The notes: a model not told the origin generated them from the letters alone. 64,000 nucleotides of DNA from an uncultured Cohaesibacter sp. (GCF_963676485.1 NZ_OY781114.1:4728501-4792500), one strand, 5' to 3'. Positions 35,145 through 44,750 are shown, counted from the first letter of the stretch. Made by a program: numbers and translations.

Positions 35145-36991
35145 TCCCTGTTTTCTCCATCAATTCTTTTTGCATATCCGCGCGGGGTGTAGGCCATCCA
35201 GCCATCATCACCAGCAGAGCGATCACCGGATCGCCATTGGCGCGACTGGGACGAGCCCACAAGCACGACAGTCAACATGTCGACCTCTTCGATATCCAGC
35301 GTTGCGAGAGTGCGCATTTTCAGCTCTTCATCCGGACGGCCAAGGTTGGAAGCCAAAAGCACCGGCGTTTCTTCCGGACGCTTGGCAAGCAGAATTTCCC
35401 TTGCCCTTAGCAACTGGGTCCGGCGTTTCTTGGAGACGGGATTGTAGAAGGCAACCACAAAGTCTCCTTCTGCTGCCGCTTTGACGCGCTGCTCGATGGT
35501 CTCCCATGGCGTGAGCAAGTCTGACAGCGAGATGGTGCAGAAATCGTGGCCAAGCAATGCTCCGAAACGCGCCGAGGCAGCTTGCAAGGCGGAGATACCC
35601 GGCACATGCGTGAGCGCAACCCGTTTGGCTGCATCAGACACGCCGCCATTGTCGATATCGCGGTCCAGCAGCTCCATCACCAGAGCGCCCATGGCATAGA
35701 TTCCACCATCGCCAGAGCAGATCAGCGCCACATCATACCCTTTGCCAGCTTCTTCCAAGGCATAACGACAGCGGTCCTTCTCGCTCCCCATGGGAAAATC
35801 GCACCGGCGTTCGTCATCGGCCATTGGCCCGAGCAGGTCGAGATAAAATTTGTAGCCAACGAGCTTTTCAGCACTGGCAATGAGGCTGGTCGCCTGAGGT
35901 GTACGCCAATAGGGCGTTCCCGGACCGATGCCGATCACAGCCAATGAACCGCGTTTCTTGCCCGGAATCTCTTTTGTGAAAGGATGAGCGGCCAGGCCAA
36001 TGGCGCAAGTAGCCTTGTCAGACTTCACCTTGGCAATCAACAGCGACCCTTCGCCTCCCGCAGCGGCCAGAGCGGCCCCTTCGGCGACGCCATGGCATCC
36101 CACTTCGGCAAAAACCACATCGGACGGATTTTTCAGACGCTCTTTCTGCTCTTCCAGCTCTGCAGCCGAGAAGAACCGAGCGGGCACTCCAAAATGCAGA
36201 ACGGCCTGATGGATGGCCTCTTCATCCATTTTGACATCGATGGAGGCCAGCATGCCAATAGCCTCAGGAGCGAGGCTATTGCTCGCCAACACGCTTTCAA
36301 TATGAGCGATCAGATCAACGGCAGCGATGCCCCGCTCGCAACCAACCCCGACAACCAGTTTTTGCGGACTGTAAGTCAGGCTTGTCTCAGCGCTTGCTTC
36401 GGGCACGGGCGCAAAACTGGCTTCAAGGCTGATATCTGCGCTATCTGCACGGGCCAACTCGCTATTATCCAGCCATGCCAGTTCTGAAGAGACCGACACG
36501 GCTTCGCCATCAACAATCCGCGCCATAATGCTGGCTGCCTTTTTGGCATGCTGCAGCTTCCATCCCTTTGGTGGATTGTCGAGCGCCAGACGATAGCGGC
36601 AATCACCCGCAGTGGTAACCGCGGCATGAGCACCAAGAGCCTTTGCCAGCATACGCGCCAGATCATTGGCACCATGATGCCCACCAAGCAGCGGCACAAC
36701 TGACTTGCCATCGCGGGCGACAGCCACCACCGGCGGTTCATCGAACTTGCTGTCGAGAAGCGGCGCAAGAGCACGAATGACGATGCCACTGGCATAAAGC
36801 GCAATGATCGCACGTCCTTCGGAGAACAGGCCTTTGAGATGGGCAAGGCTATCGACAAAGGAGACATCGAAGCCTTCTATTTCGCCCTTGCCATGCAGTT
36901 CTACCGGATGCCCTGCGCTCTTGAGCGCAGTCTGGATGGAGACCGCCAGCGTGCTTGCTGCCGCGCTTGGGCAAACGATGGTAATGGGCAT
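35141..36991 (-). CDS. cobJ: CbiG-CobJ fusion (cobalt-precorrin-5A hydrolase / precorrin-3B C17-methyltransferase)
   Basis: About 616 residues in two parts. Residues about 1-340 match CbiG (cobalt-precorrin-5A hydrolase, deacylating step), with ARDGKSVVPLLGGHHGANDL and a C-terminal CbiG region (KLVVGVGCERG). Residues about 350-600 are a tetrapyrrole methylase of CobJ/CbiH type: LAVIGIGPGTPYWRTP, ICSGDGGIYAMG, then VPGISALQAASARFGALLGH. CobJ contracts the ring. The start at 36991 is chosen because cobI ends in TAATG. CbiG is typical of the early-cobalt route. Confidence 0.92.
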   Translation of the reverse strand: MPITIVCPSAAASTLAVSIQTALKSAGHPVELHGKGEIEGFDVSFVDSLAHLKGLFSEGRAIIALYASGIVIRALAPLLDSKFDEPPVVAVARDGKSVVPLLGGHHGANDLARMLAKALGAHAAVTTAGDCRYRLALDNPPKGWKLQHAKKAASIMARIVDGEAVSVSSELAWLDNSELARADSADISLEASFAPVPEASAETSLTYSPQKLVVGVGCERGIAAVDLIAHIESVLASNSLAPEAIGMLASIDVKMDEEAIHQAVLHFGVPARFFSAAELEEQKERLKNPSDVVFAEVGCHGVAEGAALAAAGGEGSLLIAKVKSDKATCAIGLAAHPFTKEIPGKKRGSLAVIGIGPGTPYWRTPQATSLIASAEKLVGYKFYLDLLGPMADDERRCDFPMGSEKDRCRYALEEAGKGYDVALICSGDGGIYAMGALVMELLDRDIDNGGVSDAAKRVALTHVPGISALQAASARFGALLGHDFCTISLSDLLTPWETIEQRVKAAAEGDFVVAFYNPVSKKRRTQLLRAREILLAKRPEETPVLLASNLGRPDEELKMRTLATLDIEEVDMLTVVLVGSSQSRQWRSGDRSAGDDGWMAYTPRGYAKRIDGENRE

Positions 36992-37710
36992 TAGATTTTC
37001 CATGCTTCGTCCCCGTCATAGATAAGGATCATTGAGAAATACGGCGCGGTGGCGTCTTCAAGCTCGGCAAGCGGGATCGCTTTTTCATTGTCCAACGTTG
37101 CCCGCTCCACATAACCGGCCCGCTTCATGAGATCGAGCTTTTCCAACAAAGCACGCAGGCGTGGCAAATGACGCCCCACCTTCATGATGGCAAATGAGCC
37201 GCCAAGTTTGAGGCGGGCTTCCAACTCGTCATCCGCCATCGGGCCTGCAAGCACTGTCAGCACATCATTGCGGCTGACAAGCGGCTGCTTGAGGCGACAG
37301 GCGCAGGCGACAATGGAGGTCACGCCGGGAATGACATCCGTATCGAAGTCACCGGCCAACCGGTCATAGAGATACATGAAGGTGCCATAGAAGAAGGGAT
37401 CGCCTTCGCACAGGAAGACCACATCATTGCCAGCTTCCAGCTCTTTGCGCACATCCACAGCCCCGACGTCATAGGCATCTTGCGCGGCCTTGCGTTCCGG
37501 GCGCATCGGCACGGCAATGGAGATCTCTTTTGTACCGCTAGAAATATGTGCCTTGGCGATATTGCGGGCGAAGCTATCGCCCCCTTCAGGCGCCGGATAG
37601 GCAACCGTTTTGGCATTGCTGATGAGCCTAGCGGCCTTGAGGGTTATCAGGTCAGGATCCCCCGGACCGACCCCCACGCCGTAGAGGGTGCCTTTTTTCT
37701 TGCTATTCAT
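36991..37710 (-). CDS. cobI: Precorrin-2 C20-methyltransferase
   Basis: 239-residue tetrapyrrole methylase (CobI/CbiL) that methylates C-20 of precorrin-2. Motifs: LYGVGVGPGDPDLITLKAAR, FLCEGDPFFYGTFMYLYDRL and VIPGVTSIVACACRL. Its start overlaps the end of cobL by four bases and its stop overlaps the next start (TAATG), so the run is translationally coupled. It works directly after CobA. Confidence 0.95.
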   Translation of the reverse strand: MNSKKKGTLYGVGVGPGDPDLITLKAARLISNAKTVAYPAPEGGDSFARNIAKAHISSGTKEISIAVPMRPERKAAQDAYDVGAVDVRKELEAGNDVVFLCEGDPFFYGTFMYLYDRLAGDFDTDVIPGVTSIVACACRLKQPLVSRNDVLTVLAGPMADDELEARLKLGGSFAIMKVGRHLPRLRALLEKLDLMKRAGYVERATLDNEKAIPLAELEDATAPYFSMILIYDGDEAWKI

Positions 37711-38975
37711 TGATTGTGTTTCTCGTCTAGATCTCTAGGGCTCTTGATGAAAGCCCATTGTGTAACTGGCATGGAGGGTTTCCAGCCGAAATAGGGGCCG
37801 ACCGGTGTCGCCCTGGATATGGAAAGTCGGGTCAAGTCTCCGCCATGCTTTTCAAACATCTCAAGGAGCAGATGCTCCGAGCCAAGAGTGACAGCATGAG
37901 CCACAAGCCGTCCGCCCGGTTTCAAGGCATCAAGGCAATAGGCCACAACCTCGTAAGACAATCCGCCGCCGATGAAAACGGCATCAGGTGCGTCTTGCCC
38001 TTCAAGGCCTGCTGGAGCAGTGTCGGCAATGAGTTTGAAGGATGGCACACCCAGACACTCAGCATTGTGCCGGGCAAGGGTGCGTCGTTTTTCTTGTGGC
38101 TCGATACCAATGGCGCGGCACGTGCGGTGGCTGCGCATCCATTCAATCGCAACTGAGCCACACCCCGTGCCGACGTCCCAGAGAAGCCCTCCAGGATGGG
38201 GCATGAGTTTGGCAAGAGCACTGGCGCGGATATCCCGTTTGGTCATCTTGCCGTCATGCTCGAAGGCTTCGTCAGGCAATCCGGGCTGAATGGGATACCA
38301 ACTCTGCAAATGCGCGGGCAGCGCGATGGCCAGCACATTGAGATCGGCAAAGCGATCGCTTTCCTCGCTTTCTGCCAATATGCAGGCATGGGTGGAGATA
38401 ATGCGTTCCGCCTCCCCGCCCAGATGCTCCAGAATGGTCAGCTCGGCATCTGCAATGCCGCGCGCGCAGAGCTGGCAAGCAACCTCCTTAGGTGATGCTC
38501 CGTCTCGCGACAGCACCAGCAACCGAGCACCCGGTAGATAATGCGGCAGAAGTGTCTCAATGCTGCGCCCATGAATGGTCAGTTTTTCAGTTCGATCCAG
38601 CGGCCAGCCGAGGCGGCTTGCAGCAAGGCTGAAGGATCCGAGGAAAGACAGGCAACGCATGTCATTTCCTTGGAAATGACGCGACAGAGTCCCCCCGATC
38701 CCGAAATACATCGGATCGCCGCTCGCCAAGACGACGACGGAAGTGCCTCTCAGGCTTTCCAATGCTTCAATGGCGCTTGAGAATGGCGTTGGCCAGCCTC
38801 TCATTTCTGCACCATTGGCCAGATCATCCGGTATCATCGCCAAATGGCGCCCGCCGCCATAGATGACTTCTGCTTCCGCAATGAGAGACCAAGCAAGATC
38901 GCCAAGGCCATCCAGTCCGTCTTCTCCGATGCCGATGACGGTCAGCCATGGTGCATTTTGGTGTTGGTTTGTCAA
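37707..38975 (-). CDS. cobL: Precorrin-6Y C5,15-methyltransferase (decarboxylating)
   Basis: 422 residues combining CbiE (tetrapyrrole methylase; WLTVIGIGEDGLDGLGD at the N terminus, VLASGDPMYFGIGGTL) with CbiT (Rossmann methyltransferase; LLWDVGTGCGSVAIEWMRS). It adds methyls at C-5 and C-15 and decarboxylates the acetate side chain. The fused form is called CobL. It starts 11 bases after cobH. Confidence 0.95.
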   Translation of the reverse strand: MTNQHQNAPWLTVIGIGEDGLDGLGDLAWSLIAEAEVIYGGGRHLAMIPDDLANGAEMRGWPTPFSSAIEALESLRGTSVVVLASGDPMYFGIGGTLSRHFQGNDMRCLSFLGSFSLAASRLGWPLDRTEKLTIHGRSIETLLPHYLPGARLLVLSRDGASPKEVACQLCARGIADAELTILEHLGGEAERIISTHACILAESEESDRFADLNVLAIALPAHLQSWYPIQPGLPDEAFEHDGKMTKRDIRASALAKLMPHPGGLLWDVGTGCGSVAIEWMRSHRTCRAIGIEPQEKRRTLARHNAECLGVPSFKLIADTAPAGLEGQDAPDAVFIGGGLSYEVVAYCLDALKPGGRLVAHAVTLGSEHLLLEMFEKHGGDLTRLSISRATPVGPYFGWKPSMPVTQWAFIKSPRDLDEKHNQ

Positions 38976-38986
38976 TTCACCCGCTC

Positions 38987-39667
38987 CTACATCGGTTTGT
39001 CGCTCTGGCCGAGCGCGGCAATGGCCAAGGCATTGACGGCGGCGCTTGCCATCGGCGTTCCGCCCCTGCGTCCGAGCATGGCTATATAGTCAAGCTCCAA
39101 CTCTGCGGCTTCATCAACCAATGCCTGTTTGGATTCTGCCGCACCGACAAAGCCAACGGGAAATCCGAGCACCAGCGCAGGCTTGCCTGCACCTTCCCGC
39201 ACCATTTCCAAAAGCCTGAAAAGCGCAGTAGGCGCGTTGCCAATGGCAACAATAGCCCCTTCCAGATGGGGCCGCCATAGCTCCATGGCAGCTGCGGTTC
39301 TGGTGGTTTTCATTTCATTGGCAATGTTGGTGACCTGCGGATCGTTCAGAGTGACCAAAATGCTGTTGTTGGCCAGTGCGGCACCTTTTGCAAAAAAGCG
39401 CTGCGAGATGCCTCCTGCGACCATCTGCGTATCCACCAGAATGGTCGTGCCCCGCTTAAGAGCTGCAAGGCCCGCTTCAGCTGCCTGAGGCGAAAAGCGC
39501 AAATCAGAGACCAGATCTGTCATGCCGACGGAATGCATCAGCCGCACGGCAACCGGCTCGAGCGAAGGTGGCAAAGTGGCCAGCGCTTCGCCGGCCTCTT
39601 GCTTTATGATGGTGAAGGAACCGGCATAAATTGCTGCCGGATCCTTCTCATAGTGATGTGACGTCAT
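38987..39667 (-). CDS. cobH: Precorrin-8X methylmutase
   Basis: 226 residues (CobH/CbiC). It moves a methyl group from C-11 to C-12 to form hydrogenobyrinic (or cobyrinic) acid. The catalytic-His region VRLMHSVGMTDLVSDLRFS and later VGFVGAAESKQAL are family signatures. It follows cbiX by 62 bp in the same orientation. Confidence 0.95.
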   Translation of the reverse strand: MTSHHYEKDPAAIYAGSFTIIKQEAGEALATLPPSLEPVAVRLMHSVGMTDLVSDLRFSPQAAEAGLAALKRGTTILVDTQMVAGGISQRFFAKGAALANNSILVTLNDPQVTNIANEMKTTRTAAAMELWRPHLEGAIVAIGNAPTALFRLLEMVREGAGKPALVLGFPVGFVGAAESKQALVDEAAELELDYIAMLGRRGGTPMASAAVNALAIAALGQSDKPM

Positions 39668-39729
39668 CTTGATACATCCACCCTGATCCGGGCAGGCGAT
39701 GGCCTTAAGCCACCGCGCCCGTTAGAGGA

Positions 39730-40926
39730 TCAGTCCTTCTTGTACATACTCTTGGGACCAAGCGGATGATCGGCCTGCGGATAAGGATGGTGATGATGGT
39801 CGTGGCCGTCGCCATGAGAATGGTCATGTCCGTGGTCATGACTGTGCCCATGGTGGTGGTCATGATCGTGCCCGTGATCATGATGGTGAGAGTGACCATG
39901 ATCATGGCCGTGACCTTGGGAGTGAGCGTGGTCGTGGCCATGATCATGGTGGGAATGCTCCGACGAAGGGTGATGCTTGAGACATTCGTTGGTGCATTTA
40001 TTATCTTCACAATATTCGCAATCTTTGGTGTCCACCCCTTCCACATGATGGTGGTGGCTTTCCTGCTGCAGACCGACTTCGGCCTCGAACCCCAGAACCT
40101 GCGCACGATATTTGCACAGCTGGCAGTTCATGTTGTTGGTCCCTTCCAGGATTTCCTGTACCCGGTCTTCGAAGGTTTCGATCACATAATCCTGATCGTT
40201 CAGATAAGCTGCCTTGATGAACTGGATGTCTGGATGGCGCGCTGCAACCTCATCGGTGAAATTGTAGATGCGACGGACAAGGATGCCGGTAAAGAGGAAA
40301 TAAGGGAAAACGATAATGCGCTTGTAGCCAAGCTTGGCAGCATGTTCGAGGCCCGGCTCGACCAATGGGAACGTTACGCCCGAATAACAGACTTCGCCCC
40401 AGCCAAAGCCCATGCCTTCCCATAGCATGCGCATCAGCTTGTTGACGTTTGAGTTGGCGTCCGGATCGGATGCGCCCCGGCCGACGACCATCAGAAGAGT
40501 TTCGGTCAGCGGCACTTCGCCATGTTCGAGATTGGCGGCATCCACCGCTTCCTGAACGCGCGCACCCGCGGCCTTGATCATCTTGATATCAAGACCAAGT
40601 TCGCGGCCATATTCAATGGTTACGCCCGGCTTTTTGGCCTGATAGGCATTGAGCACGGAGGGAATATCATTTTTGGCGTGGCCCGCAGCAAACAGCATGC
40701 CCGGCACAGCAAGAATGCGGGTACAGCCCTGCTCGACCAACTTGTCGAGCCCGTTTGAAAGCACCGGATTGGCAAATTCAAGATAGCCGTAATCAACCGG
40801 CCAATCGGGAAAACGCGGGCGCAGGCGCTCGGCAAGCTTGGCAAACTGGTCAACAGCTTCTTTGTTGCGGCTGCCATGGCCGCAAATCATCAGGCCTAAT
40901 TTTTCTTCATGCGTGGAACTGGTCAT
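39730..40926 (-). CDS. cbiX: Sirohydrochlorin cobaltochelatase CbiX with Cys- and His-rich tail
   Basis: About 398 residues. Two chelatase repeats are seen: MICGHGSRNKEAVDQFAKLA near the start and a second around VVGRGASDPDANSNVNK; AAGHAKNDIP supplies a conserved His. Residues from about 255 carry cysteine motifs NCQLCKYR and DCEYCEDNKCTNEC, likely an Fe-S or metal site, and the last 60 or so residues are almost all His, Asp, Gly and Ser, a metal store. CbiX inserts cobalt early, into sirohydrochlorin or precorrin-2. AGGGGACC supports the start at 40926. Confidence 0.9.
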   Translation of the reverse strand: MTSSTHEEKLGLMICGHGSRNKEAVDQFAKLAERLRPRFPDWPVDYGYLEFANPVLSNGLDKLVEQGCTRILAVPGMLFAAGHAKNDIPSVLNAYQAKKPGVTIEYGRELGLDIKMIKAAGARVQEAVDAANLEHGEVPLTETLLMVVGRGASDPDANSNVNKLMRMLWEGMGFGWGEVCYSGVTFPLVEPGLEHAAKLGYKRIIVFPYFLFTGILVRRIYNFTDEVAARHPDIQFIKAAYLNDQDYVIETFEDRVQEILEGTNNMNCQLCKYRAQVLGFEAEVGLQQESHHHHVEGVDTKDCEYCEDNKCTNECLKHHPSSEHSHHDHGHDHAHSQGHGHDHGHSHHHDHGHDHDHHHGHSHDHGHDHSHGDGHDHHHHPYPQADHPLGPKSMYKKD

Positions 40927-41161
40927 TCTGGTCCCCTGTGGTTCTCTGATCATGAGCCGGTATGGCTCCTTGTCTGGTTTTCAGCAGGGGGGTCGAAACA
41001 GCCCGAACACAAATGGTCCGGTCTCTCTCTTCCAACCTGCAGGTCAGTCTTGGCATCCGGCTTGGATCGGCCTCACTGACTTGATTTTCAGCCCCCTTCA
41101 TGGGAGGCGCTGCAAAGTATGTGGTCGGGATACCATCTCCCGACAATTTGGTGTCATCTCA

Positions 41162-41809
41162 TCAAAAGATCTGACCATTCTCCATTTTTACGGTTCGTGT
41201 AACGACTTTTTCTCGAAAGGCCCGGTCATGGCTCACGATAATCATTGCTTGGGGCAATGAAAGCAGTATTTCGATGAGCCGGACCCTCGTCTTTTCATCC
41301 AGATCATTGGTCGGCTCATCAAGCAACAGGATGTCCGGCTTCATGGCCATGACCGTTGCCAGCGCAACAAGCCGCTTCTGCCCACCGGAAAGCCTATGCG
41401 TAACCTGTTCCTTCAGGTGTGACAAATTCAAGAGCGCGAGGGTTTCCTCGACAACTGCGTCTGCCTCTTGGCGACTACAGCCCAAATTGAGTGGTCCGAA
41501 TGCGATGTCTTCCTTGACGGTGGGACAGAAAAGCTGGTCATCAGGGTCCTGAAACACCAGACCAACGCGGCGGCGCAACTGGGTGAAATCCTCTTCAGTC
41601 GCGAAATCCTGCCCGAAAGCAGTGATGCGTCCTTCATGGAATTTATAAAGCCCGACGAGCACTTGCAGAAACGTGCTTTTGCCCACGCCATTATCGCCAA
41701 CAAGTCCCACCCTTTCGCCTTCCTCAAGCGAGAGTGATGCGCCGCTCAGACATGGTGCGCTGCCATGGTAGGCATAGCTCAGCTTATCTGTTTCAAGCAG
41801 CAACGACAT
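41162..41809 (-). CDS. cbiO: Cobalt/nickel ECF transporter ATPase CbiO
   Basis: About 215-residue ABC ATPase. Walker A is LVGDNGVGKSTFLQVLVGLY, the Q-loop FQDPDDQLFCPTVKEDIAFG is typical of CbiO/EcfA, the signature is HRLSGGQKRLVALAT and Walker B DILLLDEPTNDLD. GGAG supports the start at 41809. It overlaps cbiQ by 17 bases and powers metal uptake for the cobalamin pathway. Confidence 0.93.
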   Translation of the reverse strand: MSLLLETDKLSYAYHGSAPCLSGASLSLEEGERVGLVGDNGVGKSTFLQVLVGLYKFHEGRITAFGQDFATEEDFTQLRRRVGLVFQDPDDQLFCPTVKEDIAFGPLNLGCSRQEADAVVEETLALLNLSHLKEQVTHRLSGGQKRLVALATVMAMKPDILLLDEPTNDLDEKTRVRLIEILLSLPQAMIIVSHDRAFREKVVTRTVKMENGQIF

Positions 41810-42614
41810 GCAACATCTCCAAGGCCAAAAGCAACAGGACAAAAAGGAACGATATCATCGAAAAGGTGAAATCACGCCTTGTATAGTCGAAATCCTTCAG
41901 CAAGTGAAACTGGCCATTAAACCCACGACACTTCATCGCCATGAGAATCCGCTCGGAACGCTCAAAAGAGCGGATAAGCAGCATGCCAACGAGATAGCCG
42001 ACGCTTTTGTAAGTGTGCAGATTGTTACCCGGGGTAAAACCTCTGCATTTCATCGCTGTTTTCAGTCGCAAATATTCCGCATGCAACACCTCGATATAGC
42101 GCACCGTAAACAACAAAAGATGCACGAGGCGCTCGGGCACCCTCAATTTGGCCAGAGCCTGACCGAAAGTCACAGCATCAATCGTTGCCAACAAGGCCAG
42201 CGATGCCATGACAATGGCATTGGCACGCAGCAGAATGACGATGGCCTGCCACAATCCTTCATAGCTGGCAGAAAAGCCGAAGACCGATGCCATTTCTGTG
42301 CCGGGCGTGGTGAAAGGCAGCATGACGAGCAGAAGGATAATGAAACTATCAACCGTCAGAACACGCTTGATGGAGGTAACGAGTGGCACCCTTGCTTGCA
42401 GCAGCAGGAAAAGACCGCCGCAAAGGGCGATCACCAGGGGAAGCAGCTTGTCCAGTTGGACCACGCAAATGGAGAAGACAAACACCGTGACAATTCTCAC
42501 GCGCGGATCCAGCTCGCGGATCCACAGATGCTGCGAGAAGATTGTGCCAATTGTGTTTGCCTCTGCCCGGCTCAGCCCTTTGGCTCGCCCTGCATCCCCC
42601 AGAATATCGCTCAT
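41793..42614 (-). CDS. cbiQ: ECF transporter transmembrane component CbiQ
   Basis: 273 residues with about five hydrophobic helices and the two family coupling motifs around AMKCRGFTPG and AMKCRGFNGQ, which transmit ATPase movement. It overlaps the upstream cbiL-like gene by four bases. Together with CbiM and CbiO it forms a group I energy-coupling-factor metal importer. Confidence 0.93.
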   Translation of the reverse strand: MSDILGDAGRAKGLSRAEANTIGTIFSQHLWIRELDPRVRIVTVFVFSICVVQLDKLLPLVIALCGGLFLLLQARVPLVTSIKRVLTVDSFIILLLVMLPFTTPGTEMASVFGFSASYEGLWQAIVILLRANAIVMASLALLATIDAVTFGQALAKLRVPERLVHLLLFTVRYIEVLHAEYLRLKTAMKCRGFTPGNNLHTYKSVGYLVGMLLIRSFERSERILMAMKCRGFNGQFHLLKDFDYTRRDFTFSMISFLFVLLLLALEMLHVVAA

Positions 42615-43309
42615 GCGGTTTCCTTCGCCTTTGCAGCCAGTTTTTTACGCTCGCCGCGTGCGGCAACATAAAAACCGATACCGAACAGTCCGCAGATATA
42701 TCCGATGCCACCAAGGATCGACTGCATATCGTTCTTCTCTGTATATTCAGAGATCACCTTGCGCAGCGGCTTGGTTTCATTGCGAACAGCCTTGGCAAAT
42801 TCCGGTTTGAAGGTTTCGAGCTGCTCATGAACTTCCGCAGCAATGAGCTTCTGCAAGGCTTCTGGGCTGAGGCCCGCGGTTGCAGCCGCACGACCACCAT
42901 CGGCTTCTTCACTGATCTCTTCGAGAACAGCGGACACCTCTGCTATCGCCTCATTCTCCTTTGCGTCGCCCCCGATTGCATCGGGAAGTTCATCAACAGC
43001 CATATGGTAGGTACCAATATGCCCAGCACCAAGATTGGCCTTGAAAGTCAGAGGCACCTTCGCGGTTGGCTTATATCGGAATACACCGTCTTCGTCTGTC
43101 TTGGTTTCACCAAGTTTGGCACCATCATCAGCAAACACTTCAACCGTCGTGTCCGTTGCCATATCGCCGTTGGAAAAGCCCAGCTCTCCCTCGATGGCTT
43201 CGCCATCGGCATAAGCGGACATGATCACCTTGTGGGCCGAAGCCGGGAAGGCAAATGCACAAATCAACAGAAGCAGGCATCCCGCCGCCAGTTTTTTCAA
43301 TCGGTTCAT
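42611..43309 (-). CDS. CbiL/NikL-type accessory component of the metal importer
   Basis: 232 residues with an N-terminal signal/anchor (LAAGCLLLLICAFAFPASAH) whose mature end begins AHKVIMSAYADG. A transthyretin-like beta domain (VFADDGAKLGETKTDEDGVF) follows, and a second membrane helix near the C terminus (IGYICGLFGIGFYVAA). This matches the extra component seen in KMLQO-type nickel/cobalt systems in place of CbiN. It overlaps both neighbours by four bases. It probably assists metal capture by CbiM. Confidence 0.82.
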   Translation of the reverse strand: MNRLKKLAAGCLLLLICAFAFPASAHKVIMSAYADGEAIEGELGFSNGDMATDTTVEVFADDGAKLGETKTDEDGVFRYKPTAKVPLTFKANLGAGHIGTYHMAVDELPDAIGGDAKENEAIAEVSAVLEEISEEADGGRAAATAGLSPEALQKLIAAEVHEQLETFKPEFAKAVRNETKPLRKVISEYTEKNDMQSILGGIGYICGLFGIGFYVAARGERKKLAAKAKETA

Positions 43310-43929
43310 CGGGCTCCCCCCTTGTTCATAGCGTGCAGAAGCTCCGGCTTCACTTTGTGGATGAGATAAATCGCGGCAGCAGACAAAAGCCCCTCGATAA
43401 TCATGATCGGGATATGAGCCACGAAGACAATTTTCGCTTGCAAGGCAAAATTATCGCCGGAAAAGCCCAGAGCCAGAGCCACAAAAAGCGTGGTCAAGGC
43501 AATGGCCAATGCTCCGGCTATGCCACCAAACACAGCGGCAACACTGGACGATGTGGCCCGGGTCAAAAACGGATTGACCATCAGGCCAACCAAAACGGCG
43601 GGCGCTGCGATATTAAGGGTATTCACCCCGAGCACGGAGATACCCCCGAAGGCGAAAAAGACAGCTTGCAGAAGCAAGGCCACGAACAAAGCGGGAAAGG
43701 CAGCCCAGCCGAGAATAATCCCGGCCAGACCGTTCAGGATGAGATGAACACTTGAAAAGCCCAACGGCACATGGATCAGCGATGCAACAAAGAATGTTGC
43801 GCTGAGCACACCCGCAGCAGGGATAAGGTCCATGGTCAACTTCCGCAAGCCCACGACGATGCCGACTGCGGACATAGCGGATCCCACAATCAGCACCTCG
43901 TTGGAGAGAGCTCCATCAACAATATGCAT
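43306..43929 (-). CDS. cbiM: Energy-coupling factor cobalt/nickel permease CbiM
   Basis: 207 residues with about seven hydrophobic helices. The N terminus MHIVDGALSNEV is the diagnostic CbiM/NikM motif: His2 and the amino group bind the metal. The family's VHLILNGLAGIILG segment follows. It is the substrate-binding subunit of the group I ECF importer. Metal specificity (Co or Ni) is not decidable from the motif alone; the riboswitch context favours cobalt. Confidence 0.92.
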   Translation of the reverse strand: MHIVDGALSNEVLIVGSAMSAVGIVVGLRKLTMDLIPAAGVLSATFFVASLIHVPLGFSSVHLILNGLAGIILGWAAFPALFVALLLQAVFFAFGGISVLGVNTLNIAAPAVLVGLMVNPFLTRATSSSVAAVFGGIAGALAIALTTLFVALALGFSGDNFALQAKIVFVAHIPIMIIEGLLSAAAIYLIHKVKPELLHAMNKGGAR

Positions 43930-43958
43930 GACGTGCCCTCCCGCTACGATATGGAAGG

Positions 43959-44750
43959 CTATTTGAGGTCATAAGCTCTCACCCAAATAACAGCATCCTG
44001 AGAAAGCTCCTTGCCTTCAAACTCGGTATCAGGCCCTGTGCCAAGCGCTGCAAAGCCCCAGAAACCGGCCTTTGGAATGCCAAAGGTGAAATACCCATTC
44101 TCATCGGAAAGCGCGACCAGCGCACCGCCCGGCGCCGGTTCGGAGGTGGTCGCCTTTGGCTTGTTGGCATCCATATCCGGCTCGGCGGACATATATTCAA
44201 TCTCGATTTCAGCACCCGCTACCGGCTTACCCTCTGACAGAACACGCCCGGTAAAGGTGGATCCTGCAAGGATATTGGTTGGCTTGTTGAGAGGCACAAT
44301 CTCGGTTTTGAGGCCAGCAGGCTCGTTCCAATCAGTGGGAATACCGCCCTTGTTCAGGTAGCTCTTGGTAATCTGCTGAATATAGATGTCTTCGCTGCCT
44401 TCATAATAGGGAGCGGGCCGCACAACGAGTGTATAGTCGCCGTTACGTTTGACCTTCAGGTTGCCGTCAAAAGCGTCTGCTTCGTTACCCGATCCTTTGA
44501 AGCGCATCGGCTTCAGGGAATCCATCAAGTCAATCTTCTTGCCTTTATGCAGAGCATAAAAGGCTTCTGGCGTCCCCATATCCATCACATGGCCATTCTC
44601 GAACGGATGCCAGAAAATGAGCTTCAGCGGCACATCGCCCGCTTTGACCAGATTGACCTGAGGGGTATAAACCAGCTGAAAATGGGCATTGGCAGCGCTG
44701 GAAACCATGAGGGCGGAGGCAAGAAGGCCCCCGATTAAAAATTTATGCAT
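43959..44750 (-). CDS. DUF4198 periplasmic protein (NikK/CbiK-like) of the metal importer
   Basis: About 263 residues with a Sec signal (FLIGGLLASALMVSSAANAH) and a mature start AHFQLVYTPQV with an exposed His, then DUF4198 beta domains (GRVLSEGKPVAGAEIEIEYM, LSDENGYFTFGIPKAG). It corresponds to the K component of KMLQO metal transporters. The start at 44750 is chosen because CAGGAGAT precedes it. It is the first gene downstream of a cobalamin riboswitch, so the transporter operon should shut down when cobalamin is plentiful. Confidence 0.8.
   Translation of the reverse strand: MHKFLIGGLLASALMVSSAANAHFQLVYTPQVNLVKAGDVPLKLIFWHPFENGHVMDMGTPEAFYALHKGKKIDLMDSLKPMRFKGSGNEADAFDGNLKVKRNGDYTLVVRPAPYYEGSEDIYIQQITKSYLNKGGIPTDWNEPAGLKTEIVPLNKPTNILAGSTFTGRVLSEGKPVAGAEIEIEYMSAEPDMDANKPKATTSEPAPGGALVALSDENGYFTFGIPKAGFWGFAALGTGPDTEFEGKELSQDAVIWVRAYDLK

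Noticed and set aside
39766-40425. Long plus-strand frame opposite cbiX rich in Met and Val
   Set aside because: It is the antisense of the histidine codons (ATG/GTG complementing CAT/CAC) of the cbiX tail.
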